Of a DNA stretch of 64,000 nucleotides, positions 34,234-42,613 are shown one piece after another. A program made the position numbers and the translations under genes. Where the stretch lies: contig NZ_JACHMN010000001.1 of NCBI RefSeq assembly GCF_014204945.1, forward strand, positions 744,001-808,000, in the 5' to 3' direction. The notes below the pieces were generated by a model that worked only from the letters and a program-made list of their open reading frames with translations, ran no database searches and was not told the origin of the DNA. Position 1 is the stretch's first letter, and each line of letters opens with the position of its first letter. The DNA comes from Allocatelliglobosispora scoriae (lineage in GTDB: Bacteria; Actinomycetota; Actinomycetes; Mycobacteriales; Micromonosporaceae).

Positions 34234-34419
34234 CTAGTGGGTGAGCTGTACGCGGACCTTGTCTGCGGCCTCGTCGGTGAGACCGAGGCCGGCCGGGTCA
34301 GGACTGGGCTGGGCGACGACAGCGGCCTCACCGTCACTGGTGACGAGCTGCTGCACGTAGGCCTGCACGTCCTGTGGCGTGACATCAAGATCACGGGCCA
34401 GGGTGGCGATCGTGTCCAC
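34234..34419 (-). CDS. Small hypothetical protein
   Basis: Protein of 61 aa, acidic. GTG 34419 has AGGAGG 5 nt upstream, the best evidence that it is real. The first half ('TIATLARDLDVTPQDVQAYV') looks like a short helix-turn-helix; the rest is flexible. It is encoded upstream of the GlsB-like gene on the same strand, 78 nt apart. Confidence 0.6.
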   Translation of the reverse strand: MDTIATLARDLDVTPQDVQAYVQQLVTSDGEAAVVAQPSPDPAGLGLTDEAADKVRVQLTH

Positions 34420-34748
34420 GGGAACCTCCTAGGTGGGTACGCCCTCGTCATGCCCAGCTCGAGTCGGCATGAATCCCCTCGCGACTGCGTTTCGACAACG
34501 GCCGACACGTGCGGCTGGCCATCGAGGGACGGTGCCGGATGCGCCGAGATGTCCGCGGAGGAAAGCGTGCCCCGCGACGGGACCTGCTCCGGTAGGGGTT
34601 ACACCCAGGCCTGTGCCGAGGAGATCGCCGCCCGTTCGGTCGTCACGCCCGACCCGGCGTTCCCTTCGGCTGCTGTCGAGGTGGTTGGAAGTCGCGTGCG
34701 CCGGGTATCGGTCGATAACGACGCACACGGTCGGCAGGCAGGCATGGT
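34420..34748. other. Intergenic stretch without recognised feature
   Basis: Open frames here lack ribosome sites and similarity. It lies between divergent small genes and probably holds the promoter of the gene at 34234. Confidence 0.4.
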
Positions 34749-34868
34749 TTGAACATCAACAACGGGGTCCTGTTCGTCGTCGACGTCCAGAACGGCATCT
34801 GCAACGAGGCCAGCGCACCGACGACACGCCGGATCGCGCCCCCGGCCCGCCGCCGGAGCGATACCTGA
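34749..34868 (+). pseudogene. Isochorismatase-like N-terminal fragment
   Basis: Forty codons from TTG 34749 to a stop, of which the first 20 read like the start of an isochorismatase-family hydrolase ('GVLFVVDVQNGICNE', with the first catalytic Asp). The remainder is unrelated Arg/Pro-rich sequence. Probably a decayed remnant. Confidence 0.35.
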
Positions 34869-34976
34869 CCTGGTCGCGATGGCCAGCCGGTTCGACGGAC
34901 TACGCCCGCTCATCACGTCCAGACAGGTCGCCGCACCTTTCGCGGCGGCTCCACTATCCAAGAAGGAGTACATCTG

Positions 34977-35390
34977 ATGACCAGCGCCCGAGACATCATG
35001 ACACCCGACGTGACCTGCGTCGGCGTATCCGAGACCGTCCTTGAAGCGGCTCGGAAGATGGCCGACCTCGGTGTCGGATCACTGCCGATCTGCGGCAACG
35101 ATCAGCGGCTGAAGGGCATGCTCACCGACCGCGACATCGTGGTGAAGGTGCTGGCCGAAGGCCGCGATCCGGCCACCGTGACCGCCGGCGAACTCGCTCA
35201 GGGGGAAGCGGTCACCATCGGAGCCGACGACACCGCCAGCGAGATCCTGCAGACCATGGCCGACCATCAGGTCCGCCGCCTGCCCGTCATCGACGGCCAC
35301 ACCCTCGTCGGTATCGTCGCGGTCGCCGACATCGCCCGCGCCCTACCCGACCGGCCAGTCGGCGACCTCATCGACGCCATCTCCGCCTGA
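34977..35390 (+). CDS. Tandem CBS-domain protein (Hrp1-like)
   Basis: Protein of 137 aa made of two CBS motifs: 'ARDIMTPDVTCVGVSETVLE' to 'GMLTDRDIVVKVLAEG', and 'EILQTMADHQVRRLPVIDG' to 'LVGIVAVADIARAL'. It resembles Mycobacterium Hrp1 in size and layout, a stress-induced protein without a catalytic domain. CBS pairs bind adenosyl nucleotides. ATG 34977 follows GAAGGAG by 9 nt. It sits among other small stress-type genes and ends in a strong terminator. Confidence 0.92.
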   Translation: MTSARDIMTPDVTCVGVSETVLEAARKMADLGVGSLPICGNDQRLKGMLTDRDIVVKVLAEGRDPATVTAGELAQGEAVTIGADDTASEILQTMADHQVRRLPVIDGHTLVGIVAVADIARALPDRPVGDLIDAISA

Positions 35391-35429
35391 ACCAGTACCC
35401 GAGCGGCGACCGTGTGTGTCGCATCGACA

Positions 35430-35465
35430 GCTTTCGGCCCGGCGGCAGGCCGCCGGGCCGAAAGC
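35430..35465 (+). terminator. Hairpin terminator of the CBS gene
   Basis: A perfect 16-bp stem (35430-35445 with 35450-35465) with a 4-nt loop lies 39 nt after the stop. It is one of the strongest hairpins in the window. Confidence 0.75.
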
Positions 35466-35626
35466 ATGTCCACACCCTGATCAGGCGGCCGGGCGGAAGC
35501 AGGCAGGCATGGTGAGCACGCCCCCGGCGAAGGCGCCCGACGGAGGCCGAGAGCCAGCCGTATGTCGGGATCCCCGGGATAAGACGCAGCCGGCATGGCC
35601 GTACCGGGCCTTCTGCATGCGTAGGC

Positions 35627-36631
35627 GTGGCGATCCCCATGTCCGGGTATCGGTGGTACATGAAGGGCCGCCAGGAGCCAGCACGTATCGGCGAAGTTGA
35701 AGCCGTCGACGTTATCGGTATGCGTGACGAACGGGTGGGCGGCCTCGCTGTCACCATCGCCGGCCGCGGTGAACCGGTGCTACTCGTACACGGGTTGGGC
35801 GGAAGCCGCCGGACCTGGCGACATCTCCTTCCGTCCCTGGCCGCCACGCACACCGTGATCGCCGTAGATCTCGCGGGGCATGGCGACTCCGATGAGCCGG
35901 GCGGGGACTACTCGGTCGGAGCGCACGCCGCCGCACTGCGGGATCTGGTGGTCCGGCTGGGCTACCGCCGCGTCACGGTCGTCGGGCACAGCCTCGGCGG
36001 CGGTATCGCGATGCAGTTCGCGTACCAGTTCCCGGACCGAGTCGACCGCCTGGTCCTCATCGGCAGCGGCGGCCTCGGCAGGGACCTCACCATGGTGCTG
36101 CGCGCCGCGACCCTGCCCGGCTCGGAGATCGTCGTGGCAGGCTTCTCGCATCTGCCAGGTGCCGTCACCCGGCACCTGGTGCCCCTGATGTCTCGCATTC
36201 CCGGCTGCGTCTCGCGCCATGATGCCGCCGCGGTCAGCGACGCCATCGCCGACCTGCGCCATGCGGGGCGTCGGCACACCTTCATCAAGACCGCACAGAC
36301 GGTGATCGACTGGTCCGGGCAGACCATCGACGCGACCCGGCACCTCACCCAGCTCGGCGACCTCCCGACCCTGGTGATCTGGGGAAGCGACGACCGGACC
36401 ATTCCCCCGGCCCACCAGTCAGGCATCGTGAAACACCTCGCACACGCACACCTCGCTGAGATCGCCGACGCCGGCCACTACCCCCACGAGACCCACACTG
36501 CCGCTGTGCTCCCCCTCCTCCAGCACTTCCTCGCCACCGCGCCCGCCGCCCGCCACACCGAGTCCCGCTGGAGACGCAGGCTCATCCTGCGGCCGACATC
36601 ACCTTTGCCCGCACCGACCGTGTCGGCCTGA
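35627..36631 (+). CDS. Alpha/beta hydrolase
   Basis: Protein of up to 334 aa with an alpha/beta-hydrolase fold. The oxyanion strand is 'VLLVHGLGGSRRTW', the nucleophile elbow 'VVGHSLGGG' (Ser about residue 124), the acid Asp lies in 'IWGSDDRTIP' and the His in 'DAGHYPHETH'. The fold matches the hydrolases that follow haloperoxidase or lipase families; the substrate is unknown. The start is uncertain: GTG 35627, ATG 35639, ATG 35660 and ATG 35720 are all in frame with poor ribosome sites, and conserved sequence begins near residue 37. Confidence 0.85.
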   Translation: MAIPMSGYRWYMKGRQEPARIGEVEAVDVIGMRDERVGGLAVTIAGRGEPVLLVHGLGGSRRTWRHLLPSLAATHTVIAVDLAGHGDSDEPGGDYSVGAHAAALRDLVVRLGYRRVTVVGHSLGGGIAMQFAYQFPDRVDRLVLIGSGGLGRDLTMVLRAATLPGSEIVVAGFSHLPGAVTRHLVPLMSRIPGCVSRHDAAAVSDAIADLRHAGRRHTFIKTAQTVIDWSGQTIDATRHLTQLGDLPTLVIWGSDDRTIPPAHQSGIVKHLAHAHLAEIADAGHYPHETHTAAVLPLLQHFLATAPAARHTESRWRRRLILRPTSPLPAPTVSA

Positions 36632-36674
36632 CCGCGCTCCGCACGGCGGCACCGGCCCGAGATCGAAGGACGCC

Positions 36675-37055
36675 ATGAAGACCGCGACGATACAGCTCCC
36701 GCCCGACACCTCCAGCAGCGAAGCCGCGCGACGCTTCGTCCGCTCCCGACTGGACGAGTGGGCGTATGCAGGCGTACACGACGACGTCATCATCGCGACC
36801 GCCGAACTCGTCAGCAATGCCGTGCGGCACGTCGGCAGCCCGGTCCGCGTCCGATTGCGCTTGGACGGCGGATGCCTCCGGCTGGAGGTCGGCGACGACA
36901 GCAGTACCGAGCCCACCCTGCGCGCTCCCGATGTGAACGGCGGGTTCGGCCTGACACTGGTGGACTCGGTATGCCAGCGATGGGGAGTCGACCAGGTCCC
37001 CGACGACGGCAAGATCATCTGGTGCGATTGCGGCAATGGCGCCCCGGTTCGTTGA
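36675..37055 (+). CDS. RsbW-like ATP-binding regulator
   Basis: Anti-sigma-factor-type histidine-kinase-like ATPase of 126 aa. The N-box is 'ATAELVSNAVRHV', the G1 box 'LEVGDDSS' and the G2 box 'GGFGLTLVDSV'. Such proteins are numerous in streptomycetes and relatives and control stress sigma factors together with anti-anti-sigma partners. No partner is encoded here. GAAGGA precedes ATG 36675. Confidence 0.9.
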   Translation: MKTATIQLPPDTSSSEAARRFVRSRLDEWAYAGVHDDVIIATAELVSNAVRHVGSPVRVRLRLDGGCLRLEVGDDSSTEPTLRAPDVNGGFGLTLVDSVCQRWGVDQVPDDGKIIWCDCGNGAPVR

Positions 37056-37114
37056 CAGTGGTGACGAAACAGGATGCTGAGCAGCATGGACGCCTCCGGC
37101 GGGGCGTTCTTGAG

Positions 37115-37374
37115 CAGGAAACGCTGATAGCCGAGGAGGTGGCCAACCCGCTCGGGCTGACCCGCAGCGACTTCACCTGGTGCCGCGCTTCGGGGCCGCC
37201 GAGCAGCTGTGGCACAACGGCGGCACCGGCGGATTCCGGTCCTGGGTCGGGTTCATCCCGCAGCGGCGGGCCGGTGTGGTGGTGCTCAGCAACACCGCGC
37301 GCCCACTGGACGGCGGCGCGTTCGATTTGCTGCGCGTACCGGCCTTCGGGGGTGAGCTGCGCATCGGCCGCTGA
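37115..37374 (+). pseudogene. Serine hydrolase (beta-lactamase-like) remnant
   Basis: Two short stretches in different frames correspond to the C-terminal part of a class-C-like serine hydrolase: 'QETLIAEEVANPLGLTRSDF', then 'LWHNGGTGGFRSWVGFIP' with the HNGGTGGF substrate-binding motif and 'GVVVLSNTARPLD'. The N-terminal SxxK domain is missing and the frames are out of phase. A decayed fragment. Confidence 0.6.
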
Positions 37375-37437
37375 ACCGGTGGGCGGACTTCCAGGAGCAG
37401 GTCAAAGCCGCCACCGCCCCTGATCTCGGCTATCATT

Positions 37438-37656
37438 TTGCCTGCCCCGATCTCCATCTCCCCACCTCCGCCGTTCACACTCGATCCGCTCTTCGCATCG
37501 CTGCAGCAATGCCCGATGGCACGGGTCCGGCTGCCGTTCGGCGATGATGCGTGGCTCGCCGTCCGGTACGAGGACGTGCGCACGGTGCTCACCGATCCGA
37601 TGCTATTCCGCCATATCGCGCACATCCCTGATGATGCCGGGCTACCAGGTCACTAG
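37438..37656 (+). pseudogene. Cytochrome P450 N-terminal fragment
   Basis: Seventy-two codons that read like the first fifth of a bacterial P450 ('PMARVRLPFGDDAWLAVRYE', 'VRTVLTDPMLF') and then stop. There is no haem loop or I-helix. Its end overlaps the 3' end of the lipoprotein gene on the other strand, so a deletion joined the two. Confidence 0.6.
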
Positions 37657-38478
37657 TGTTTCCAGGAATCCTCCCGCAGCATCGCCCTGGTAGGCCGTGA
37701 CCCGGACCGGGTAGCTTTTGCCGGCGCCGCAGATCTGGTTCGTCAGTGTCTTGGTGCCGTTGGCGGCGGCGGGGAACGTGCTGCCGTTGACGAGGATGCG
37801 CACGCCACGGGCGCCCTGCGAGGTCCAGGTCACGGTGATGTCACCGAGGCCGATGACGCAGCTGCCCCTGGTGGCGGTGAGCGCTGTGGTTCGGGGCGTG
37901 TTCGGCCAGGTTCCCTTGTAGTCGCGGCGAGTGCCTGACGTCGCCCCCTTCTGAGGGACGGCCCTCATGAGAAACGGCGTGTTCGGTTCGCAGGTGAGCT
38001 GGAAGGTGGCGGAGGTGCTGGCAACGTCGTATCCGCCGAGGAAGTCGGTGGACTTCGGGCCGTAGAGCTGAACGTTGTCCCCGCGGGCGATGCCCCACTC
38101 GACGTCGACGTATCCGATCCAGCCTCCGGCGTCGGTGAACTCGTCGCACCGGATGTTGGTCACCGTCAGGTGGGTGACGGTCGGCCCGGTTGCGGCCAAG
38201 GGTGCCTTGGTGCTCGGCCGGGTCGAGCCGACGGCCTGGCTCTTGTCAGATGCCGGAGCTTCGCTCGGCGCGGCCGAGGGCACGAGTGTGGTCTGCACCT
38301 GCGGACCGTGAGCGGTCGGGGCATTGTTGGAGCAGGCGCCGAGCACCATGATCAGCGCGGCCGCCGCCACGAGTGCCCGTTGCCCGGGCCCGCGCGGCGC
38401 GGACATGCTGTCGCGGTTGCGAAGCGGGGGTCCTGCAACCTCACACCTCGGCGTCAGCCGCTCGCACCGCCGTCTCAT
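37642..38478 (-). CDS. Putative lipoprotein
   Basis: Lipoprotein-like protein of 278 aa. A hydrophobic stretch ends in the lipobox 'VLGAC', after which comes a Ser/Pro/Ala-rich linker and a beta-rich domain with four Cys ('IRCDEF', 'LTCEPN', 'GSCVIG', 'NQICGAG'). GAGGAG sits 5 nt before ATG 38478, favouring this start, although it gives a long 40-residue n-region. ATG 38406 gives a normal lipoprotein signal but has a poor ribosome site. Function unknown. Confidence 0.72.
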   Translation of the reverse strand: MRRRCERLTPRCEVAGPPLRNRDSMSAPRGPGQRALVAAAALIMVLGACSNNAPTAHGPQVQTTLVPSAAPSEAPASDKSQAVGSTRPSTKAPLAATGPTVTHLTVTNIRCDEFTDAGGWIGYVDVEWGIARGDNVQLYGPKSTDFLGGYDVASTSATFQLTCEPNTPFLMRAVPQKGATSGTRRDYKGTWPNTPRTTALTATRGSCVIGLGDITVTWTSQGARGVRILVNGSTFPAAANGTKTLTNQICGAGKSYPVRVTAYQGDAAGGFLETLVTW

Positions 38479-38731
38479 CCGCACTCCTCACGTGGTCACC
38501 AGCGTGCTGAATGCTAGATATGCGCTGGTCGCGCACACATCGGTGCTAACACCTAAATGCTGGAGGCAATGCGGTCGATGGCGGAATACCGTTGGCCCGG
38601 TCTCCGTCGGCGTACCGTCCGGCCCGAGCCAACCCGTTCGGCCGTGGTGACCTCCGCGGCGAATCCGCGTGATCACACTGCCCGCGCCGAGCGCGCACGC
38701 CTGGACACAACGGCGGCAGATGCGCTACAGG

Positions 38732-38880
38732 TCACCCGTTGAACTTGACGACGCCGTACCGGATCGCTGCTTTGATCGCCTGGTCGGTGCTGCCCGATCC
38801 GCCATGGAACGCCAGGTACAGGGGGTGCCGGGTGCCCGACTCGCGCTGGACGGCGTCACTGTCCTCGTCGACCGTGGTGG
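38732..38880 (-). pseudogene. Class II fructose-bisphosphate aldolase fragment
   Basis: About 48 codons ending in a stop. The central part 'HPLYLAFHGGSGSTDQAIKA' followed by 'AIRYGVVKFN' matches the zinc- and phosphate-binding region of class II aldolases (usual form LVFHGGSGS...YGVVKMN). Both flanks are lost. Confidence 0.55.
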
Positions 38881-38988
38881 CGGCCATTGTCGTGCCGATG
38901 CAGCCCGCCTTCCGGACCTGCCGCTCTGACCATCACCGACGTGCCGTGACCCGCCGCCGTAGCCGGCTCGGCCGCGTACGCGCCTCCA

Positions 38989-39186
38989 TTGCTCGCCGCT
39001 CGTCCCGAATACCTGGACGCCGCGTACTCCGCTGCCATCGCTCGGTACGGCACCTTCCACGCGTTCATATCCACGGCGTTGGGCGTAGACACCCTGACAC
39101 AGCGGCGATTGCGCGACAACCTCGTCACCGGATCGCCCTCGACCAGACACCACGGGGCTGCGGCTCATCCCGATCAGGGCGATTGA
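38989..39186 (+). pseudogene. Protein-tyrosine phosphatase C-terminal fragment
   Basis: Sixty-five codons whose first 45 ('ARPEYLDAAYSAAIARYGTF' then 'LGVDTLTQRRLRDNLV') match the C-terminus of the bacterial Tyr/Ser phosphatase family (YLDAA...YGS...LGL...LR..L). The catalytic HCxxGxxR domain is missing. Confidence 0.5.
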
Positions 39187-39511
39187 TCCCGCGCTTTACG
39201 GCAGGGACCCTCCGTCGAACCCGACAGAGGTATAGGTGTTCTTATCTAGCCGGGCCGGACGGAGGCATTGACGCCAACTCTTGAAGAGTTCGGCGAGCCC
39301 TGCTTCATCCCCGGCGGCGCCGACAACCACCTGTCCGTGACCCCGACCGGAATTCGCTGGCCGGGGTCACGGGCGGAACGTCGAGACCAGGTCGACGCGA
39401 ACGACGGGGGTAGCCTTGTCAAGCTTGACGACCTCGATCTCGCCGACAGGGCAGGCCGTGACCGTGCGCCGAGAGGACGACTCGGACCACCGACCTCGGC
39501 CCCCAAGCTCG
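39187..39511. other. Stretch without recognised gene
   Basis: No supported feature. A short minus-strand frame ends 'VVRVDLVSTFRP' near 39367, but it has no start or family match. Confidence 0.35.
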
Positions 39512-40831
39512 TTATGCCTTTCCGCCTGGACGGTAGGTCCAGTGCCACGGTTCACCGGCGACGTCGTTGAAGAATCCGTATCGGGCGGCGTTGGCCCGCA
39601 GCCAGGTCGACGCCCCCGGCTGACCGGCCACGTCGAGGTCGGCGGCGAGCCCCCAGCCGTGGTTGCTGGTGCCGGGTGCGGCGGCGAGGTTGCCCCGACC
39701 CGCCCGGTAGAGGTCGTAGAGCCGCTGCTGCTCGGCGTAGGTGCGGTAGCCGCTGACGACGCGCAGGTTGACCCCGTCGGCGCGGGCGGCGGCATCCATC
39801 CGGCGGAACCGGGTCGCGGCGGTCTCGGCGAGCCGTTCGCCCTCCCCCACCGCGACGAGCTTGCCCGCTGGGAGGTGCCCGTTGCTGAACCGCCGCAGTG
39901 ACGCCGGGACGATGTCGCCCTGGTTCATCGGCAGCTTCGGCGGGTGGGCCGGGACCTTCGGCTGCTCGGCCCGGCCGGTCGGCGCGGCCCGATGACCGGC
40001 GCGGAGCCCGCCGGCGAGCAGGGCCTGCAGGACAGCGGTCTCGGGCAGTCCGTGCCTGCCGCCGAGGAGGCGGAGCAGGTTGCCTGCATCCTCGGGGCCG
40101 ACCCGGTGGTCGTCGCCGAGCGCCGCGGCGGCGAGGCGGCGGGTCCGCTCGACCAGGCGGGTCTCCCAGTCGAGGTGGCGGGCGACGAGATCGAGGCCGA
40201 ACGGGCCGCTGAGCGCGTCGAAGAGCCCGGTGAGGTAGCCCGCCTGAGGCAGGGCGGAGCTCGCGAGGGCCAGGCCTGAGGCGGTGTCGCGGACGGCGGC
40301 GATGCTGTGGCGTACCCGCTGGTGGCTGGTCTCCATCAGCGTTTCGAGCCGGCGCAGCTCGGCGAGGTCGAGCACGATGCGGCCGCCGCCCTTGCCGCTG
40401 CCGGGCTTCTTGCCGCTGCCGCCCGACGGCGCGCCGCCGCCTGCGGGCTGGGTGCCACCGCTGCCTGCGGACCTGGCCGCGGTCCGGGCCCGGTCGAGGT
40501 ACTGCCGGTAGCTGCCGTTGGTGAAGGCCGACCACGGTGACCAGCTCTGGCCGTGGTGGGAGATCTGGTAGGCGTGGCGCGCGTTGACGGCGGGGTCGGC
40601 GTTGGCGAGCTGGTCGCGTTGCCCGCCGGTGCCGCGCTGGGCGTGCAGGGACCGGATCTGCCACAGCCCGATCGAGGGTCCCCAGGTGCCGTTGGTGATG
40701 CCGGTGTCGCCGGGCCGGTCGGTCCGGCCGCCGGACTCGGCGAGGGCGACGGCGACCGCGGTGACGAGGTGGTCGCCGCGGAACCCGGCCGCGTACGCGT
40801 GGTGGGCTATCTGCGCGTCGGTCAGCTTCAT
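39512..40831 (-). CDS. Transglycosylase-like plus M15 (VanY-type) peptidase fusion
   Basis: Cell-wall hydrolase candidate of 439 aa. The N-terminal 110 residues ('AVALAESGGRTDRPGDTGIT', 'PSIGLWQIRSLH') resemble a lysozyme/SLT transglycosylase. A Gly/Ser/Lys linker (about 125-150) and a helical region follow. The C-terminal domain (about 345-439) is an M15 D,D-peptidase with zinc ligands His391, Asp398 and His430 and the catalytic Glu427 in 'GEPWHW'. No signal peptide is present, so export would have to be by the linked type VII-like system. ATG 40831 overlaps the EspG-like stop (ATGA). It is the last gene of the leftward arm. Confidence 0.85.
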   Translation of the reverse strand: MKLTDAQIAHHAYAAGFRGDHLVTAVAVALAESGGRTDRPGDTGITNGTWGPSIGLWQIRSLHAQRGTGGQRDQLANADPAVNARHAYQISHHGQSWSPWSAFTNGSYRQYLDRARTAARSAGSGGTQPAGGGAPSGGSGKKPGSGKGGGRIVLDLAELRRLETLMETSHQRVRHSIAAVRDTASGLALASSALPQAGYLTGLFDALSGPFGLDLVARHLDWETRLVERTRRLAAAALGDDHRVGPEDAGNLLRLLGGRHGLPETAVLQALLAGGLRAGHRAAPTGRAEQPKVPAHPPKLPMNQGDIVPASLRRFSNGHLPAGKLVAVGEGERLAETAATRFRRMDAAARADGVNLRVVSGYRTYAEQQRLYDLYRAGRGNLAAAPGTSNHGWGLAADLDVAGQPGASTWLRANAARYGFFNDVAGEPWHWTYRPGGKA

Positions 40832-41592
40832 GGTGCCACTCCCAGCAGCAGGTTCGCGGCTGCGCTGCGCAGCTCGTCGGCGGTTGCACCGGCGACGGTC
40901 ACGGTGCCGAGATCGAGGGCGGGCGTGATCTGCCACAGCCCGCCGTCGCGGGCGTCCAACCAGGACAGTTCGGCGAGGGCGAACCCGTCGGTGCCGTGGC
41001 GCTCGCCGAGGCGGAAGCTGCCCTCGGCCCGCCAGTCGCCGAGCGCCGACAACCAGGCGGCGGCTGCGTCGCCGTCGACACCGGCGGCGGCGAGCTGGTC
41101 GGCGGCCTCGGCGGGGTGGCCGCTGCGATGCCACCGGCCGGCCCGGTCGAAGGCAGCGGTGTCGAGGGTGAAGGCGATCGCGGTCGGCGCGGCGGCGGAC
41201 AGGCCGTCGAGGGCTTCGGCGATGTCGGCCTGCGGCGGCCGGGTCGGCGTGCTGAGCTGCCACACGTCGGGCTCCCGTTCGGCGAGCCGGAGCCGGCCGG
41301 CGGTGTCCCAGACGGTGACGGTGCGGCACAGCCCGTCGGGGGTGGCGCAGTCGACCTCGAGGATCGCGTGCGGCGAGGTGAGCGGCGCGATCAGCCGCTG
41401 GGCGGCGTCGGTGAGCCGGACCCCGCCGGCATGCTGGGTGAGGGCGCCCCGGGCGAGCAGGCAGCGAGCCGCGACGACGTCGGCGACCTGCTGATCGTCG
41501 CCGCTCCAGCCGCCGTCGAGGCAGGCGGGCAGGACGGCACCGGCGAGGCGGGCGAGCACGCGCAGCTCGTCGCAGGTGTAGGCGGCGGTCAC
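40828..41592 (-). CDS. EspG-like ESX-associated protein, copy 1
   Basis: Soluble 254-aa protein resembling EspG, the cytosolic chaperone of type VII substrates. The parts seen are an N-terminal helical segment, 'LTSPHAILEVDCATPDGLCR' in the first sheet, 'DVWQLSTPT' and a C-terminal 'TADELRSAAANLLLG' helix. Similar layout and length to the gene at 41846, so they are divergent paralogues. It overlaps both neighbours by 4 nt, between a WXG100-like protein and the peptidase. Confidence 0.65.
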   Translation of the reverse strand: MTAAYTCDELRVLARLAGAVLPACLDGGWSGDDQQVADVVAARCLLARGALTQHAGGVRLTDAAQRLIAPLTSPHAILEVDCATPDGLCRTVTVWDTAGRLRLAEREPDVWQLSTPTRPPQADIAEALDGLSAAAPTAIAFTLDTAAFDRAGRWHRSGHPAEAADQLAAAGVDGDAAAAWLSALGDWRAEGSFRLGERHGTDGFALAELSWLDARDGGLWQITPALDLGTVTVAGATADELRSAAANLLLGVAP

Positions 41593-41849
41593 GGTGTCTT
41601 CCGTTCCAGCGCCCGAGCGGCGTCGGCCGCGTCGTCGAGGCGCCGGGCCAGGAAGTCCAGCAGGTCGCGCTGCTCGTCGATCTCACGTTCGCGGCGCGCG
41701 ACGCTGCGCTCGAAGCGCTCCGCCGCCGGGCCCTGCCAGGTCATCGCGCGGGTGGTGCGGCGCAGGTCGGCGTGGATGTCGTGGAGGCGGCGGGCCTCGG
41801 CGCGCATCCGCTGCGCGGCGCGCTCCAGGTTCTGTGGGGTCGTACTCAT
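41589..41849 (-). CDS. WXG100-like protein
   Basis: Helical hairpin protein of 86 aa with the turn 'TWQGPAAERF' in place of W-x-G and long amphipathic helices on both sides. Such proteins are secreted by type VII systems as dimers or serve as targeting partners. ATG 41849 has no ribosome site. A palindromic element centred 44.5 nt upstream and the absence of a leader suggest a leaderless transcript from an internal promoter. It overlaps both EspG-like genes. Confidence 0.8.
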   Translation of the reverse strand: MSTTPQNLERAAQRMRAEARRLHDIHADLRRTTRAMTWQGPAAERFERSVARREREIDEQRDLLDFLARRLDDAADAARALERKTP

Positions 41850-42613
41850 GAGGCCAGTGTCCGGCGGCCGTCGGGTCGCGCGGTATGGGAAGGGCTTCCG
41901 GCCACCAGCGCCGCCGCGACGCCGCGCAGGTCGGCTCCGGCGATGGGGTGGGCGAGGACCCAGCCGTCGTCGCCGTCCGCGTCGGGGTCCATGGTCGCGA
42001 TCCAGATCGGACCGTCGGCGGCCGCCAGCACCGCGGTGGTCGTCACCGAGCCGTCGTGTACGCAGACCAGCTTCGCCGCGTACCGGTAGGCGGCGATCGT
42101 CTCGGCCAGCGGTGAGGTGTCGCCGCCGTGCAGCAGGTCCTGGTAGCGGGCCCGCCTGCTCGGCTGGGCGCTGGGCGGGCGGGTGCAGACGTCGGCGGGC
42201 AGCGCCATCAGGGCCAGGACCGCCTCGGTGAGTTCGGTGCGCCCCAGCGACCGGAGGCGGTGGATGCCGTGGCCGTCGGTGGTGTGGACGACGATCTCGC
42301 CGTCGCGGCGGCAGGCGACGGCGAGCCGCGACGAGGTGGGCGTACCGACCCGGACGGTGACCTCGGTCTCGGGTGCGAGGCGGCAGGCGAGCAGGTCCCG
42401 GTGGCCCGGTGCGACGGCGGGGCCGTCGGGGCCCTCCTCGACGATGCCGCGCAGGGCGAGCGAGCGGACTATCCGGGCGGCGACCATGGGGCGGTGCTCG
42501 GCGGCGACCGCGTCGAGCAGGGTGGGCTCGGTGCCGGGGAACGGTTCGCCGGTGAGGCCGTAGGCGAGCGCGTCGAGTTCGTCGGCGGTGGCGGTGATGT
42601 CGGGGCCGGTCAC
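41846..42613 (-). CDS. EspG-like ESX-associated protein, copy 2
   Basis: Protein of 255 aa with the same architecture as the gene at 40828: an N-terminal helical part ('ELDALAYGLTGEPF'), the sheet 'RLAVACRRDGEIVVHTT', 'GIHRLRSLGRTELTEAVLAL' and a C-terminal helix. Probably an EspG-type chaperone. Two copies may serve two different substrates. It overlaps the neighbours by 4 nt, and its last codons contain one of the palindromic operator-like elements. Confidence 0.62.
   Translation of the reverse strand: MTGPDITATADELDALAYGLTGEPFPGTEPTLLDAVAAEHRPMVAARIVRSLALRGIVEEGPDGPAVAPGHRDLLACRLAPETEVTVRVGTPTSSRLAVACRRDGEIVVHTTDGHGIHRLRSLGRTELTEAVLALMALPADVCTRPPSAQPSRRARYQDLLHGGDTSPLAETIAAYRYAAKLVCVHDGSVTTTAVLAAADGPIWIATMDPDADGDDGWVLAHPIAGADLRGVAAALVAGSPSHTARPDGRRTLAS
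41885..41900 (-). promoter_or_regulatory. Palindromic element a (ATGGGAAGGGCTTCCG)
   Basis: The core GGAAGGGCTTCC (41888-41899) is a 5-bp inverted repeat. Its centre is 44.5 nt before the WXG100-like start at 41849, within the 3' end of the EspG-like gene. It is one of four copies in this locus. Confidence 0.6.
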
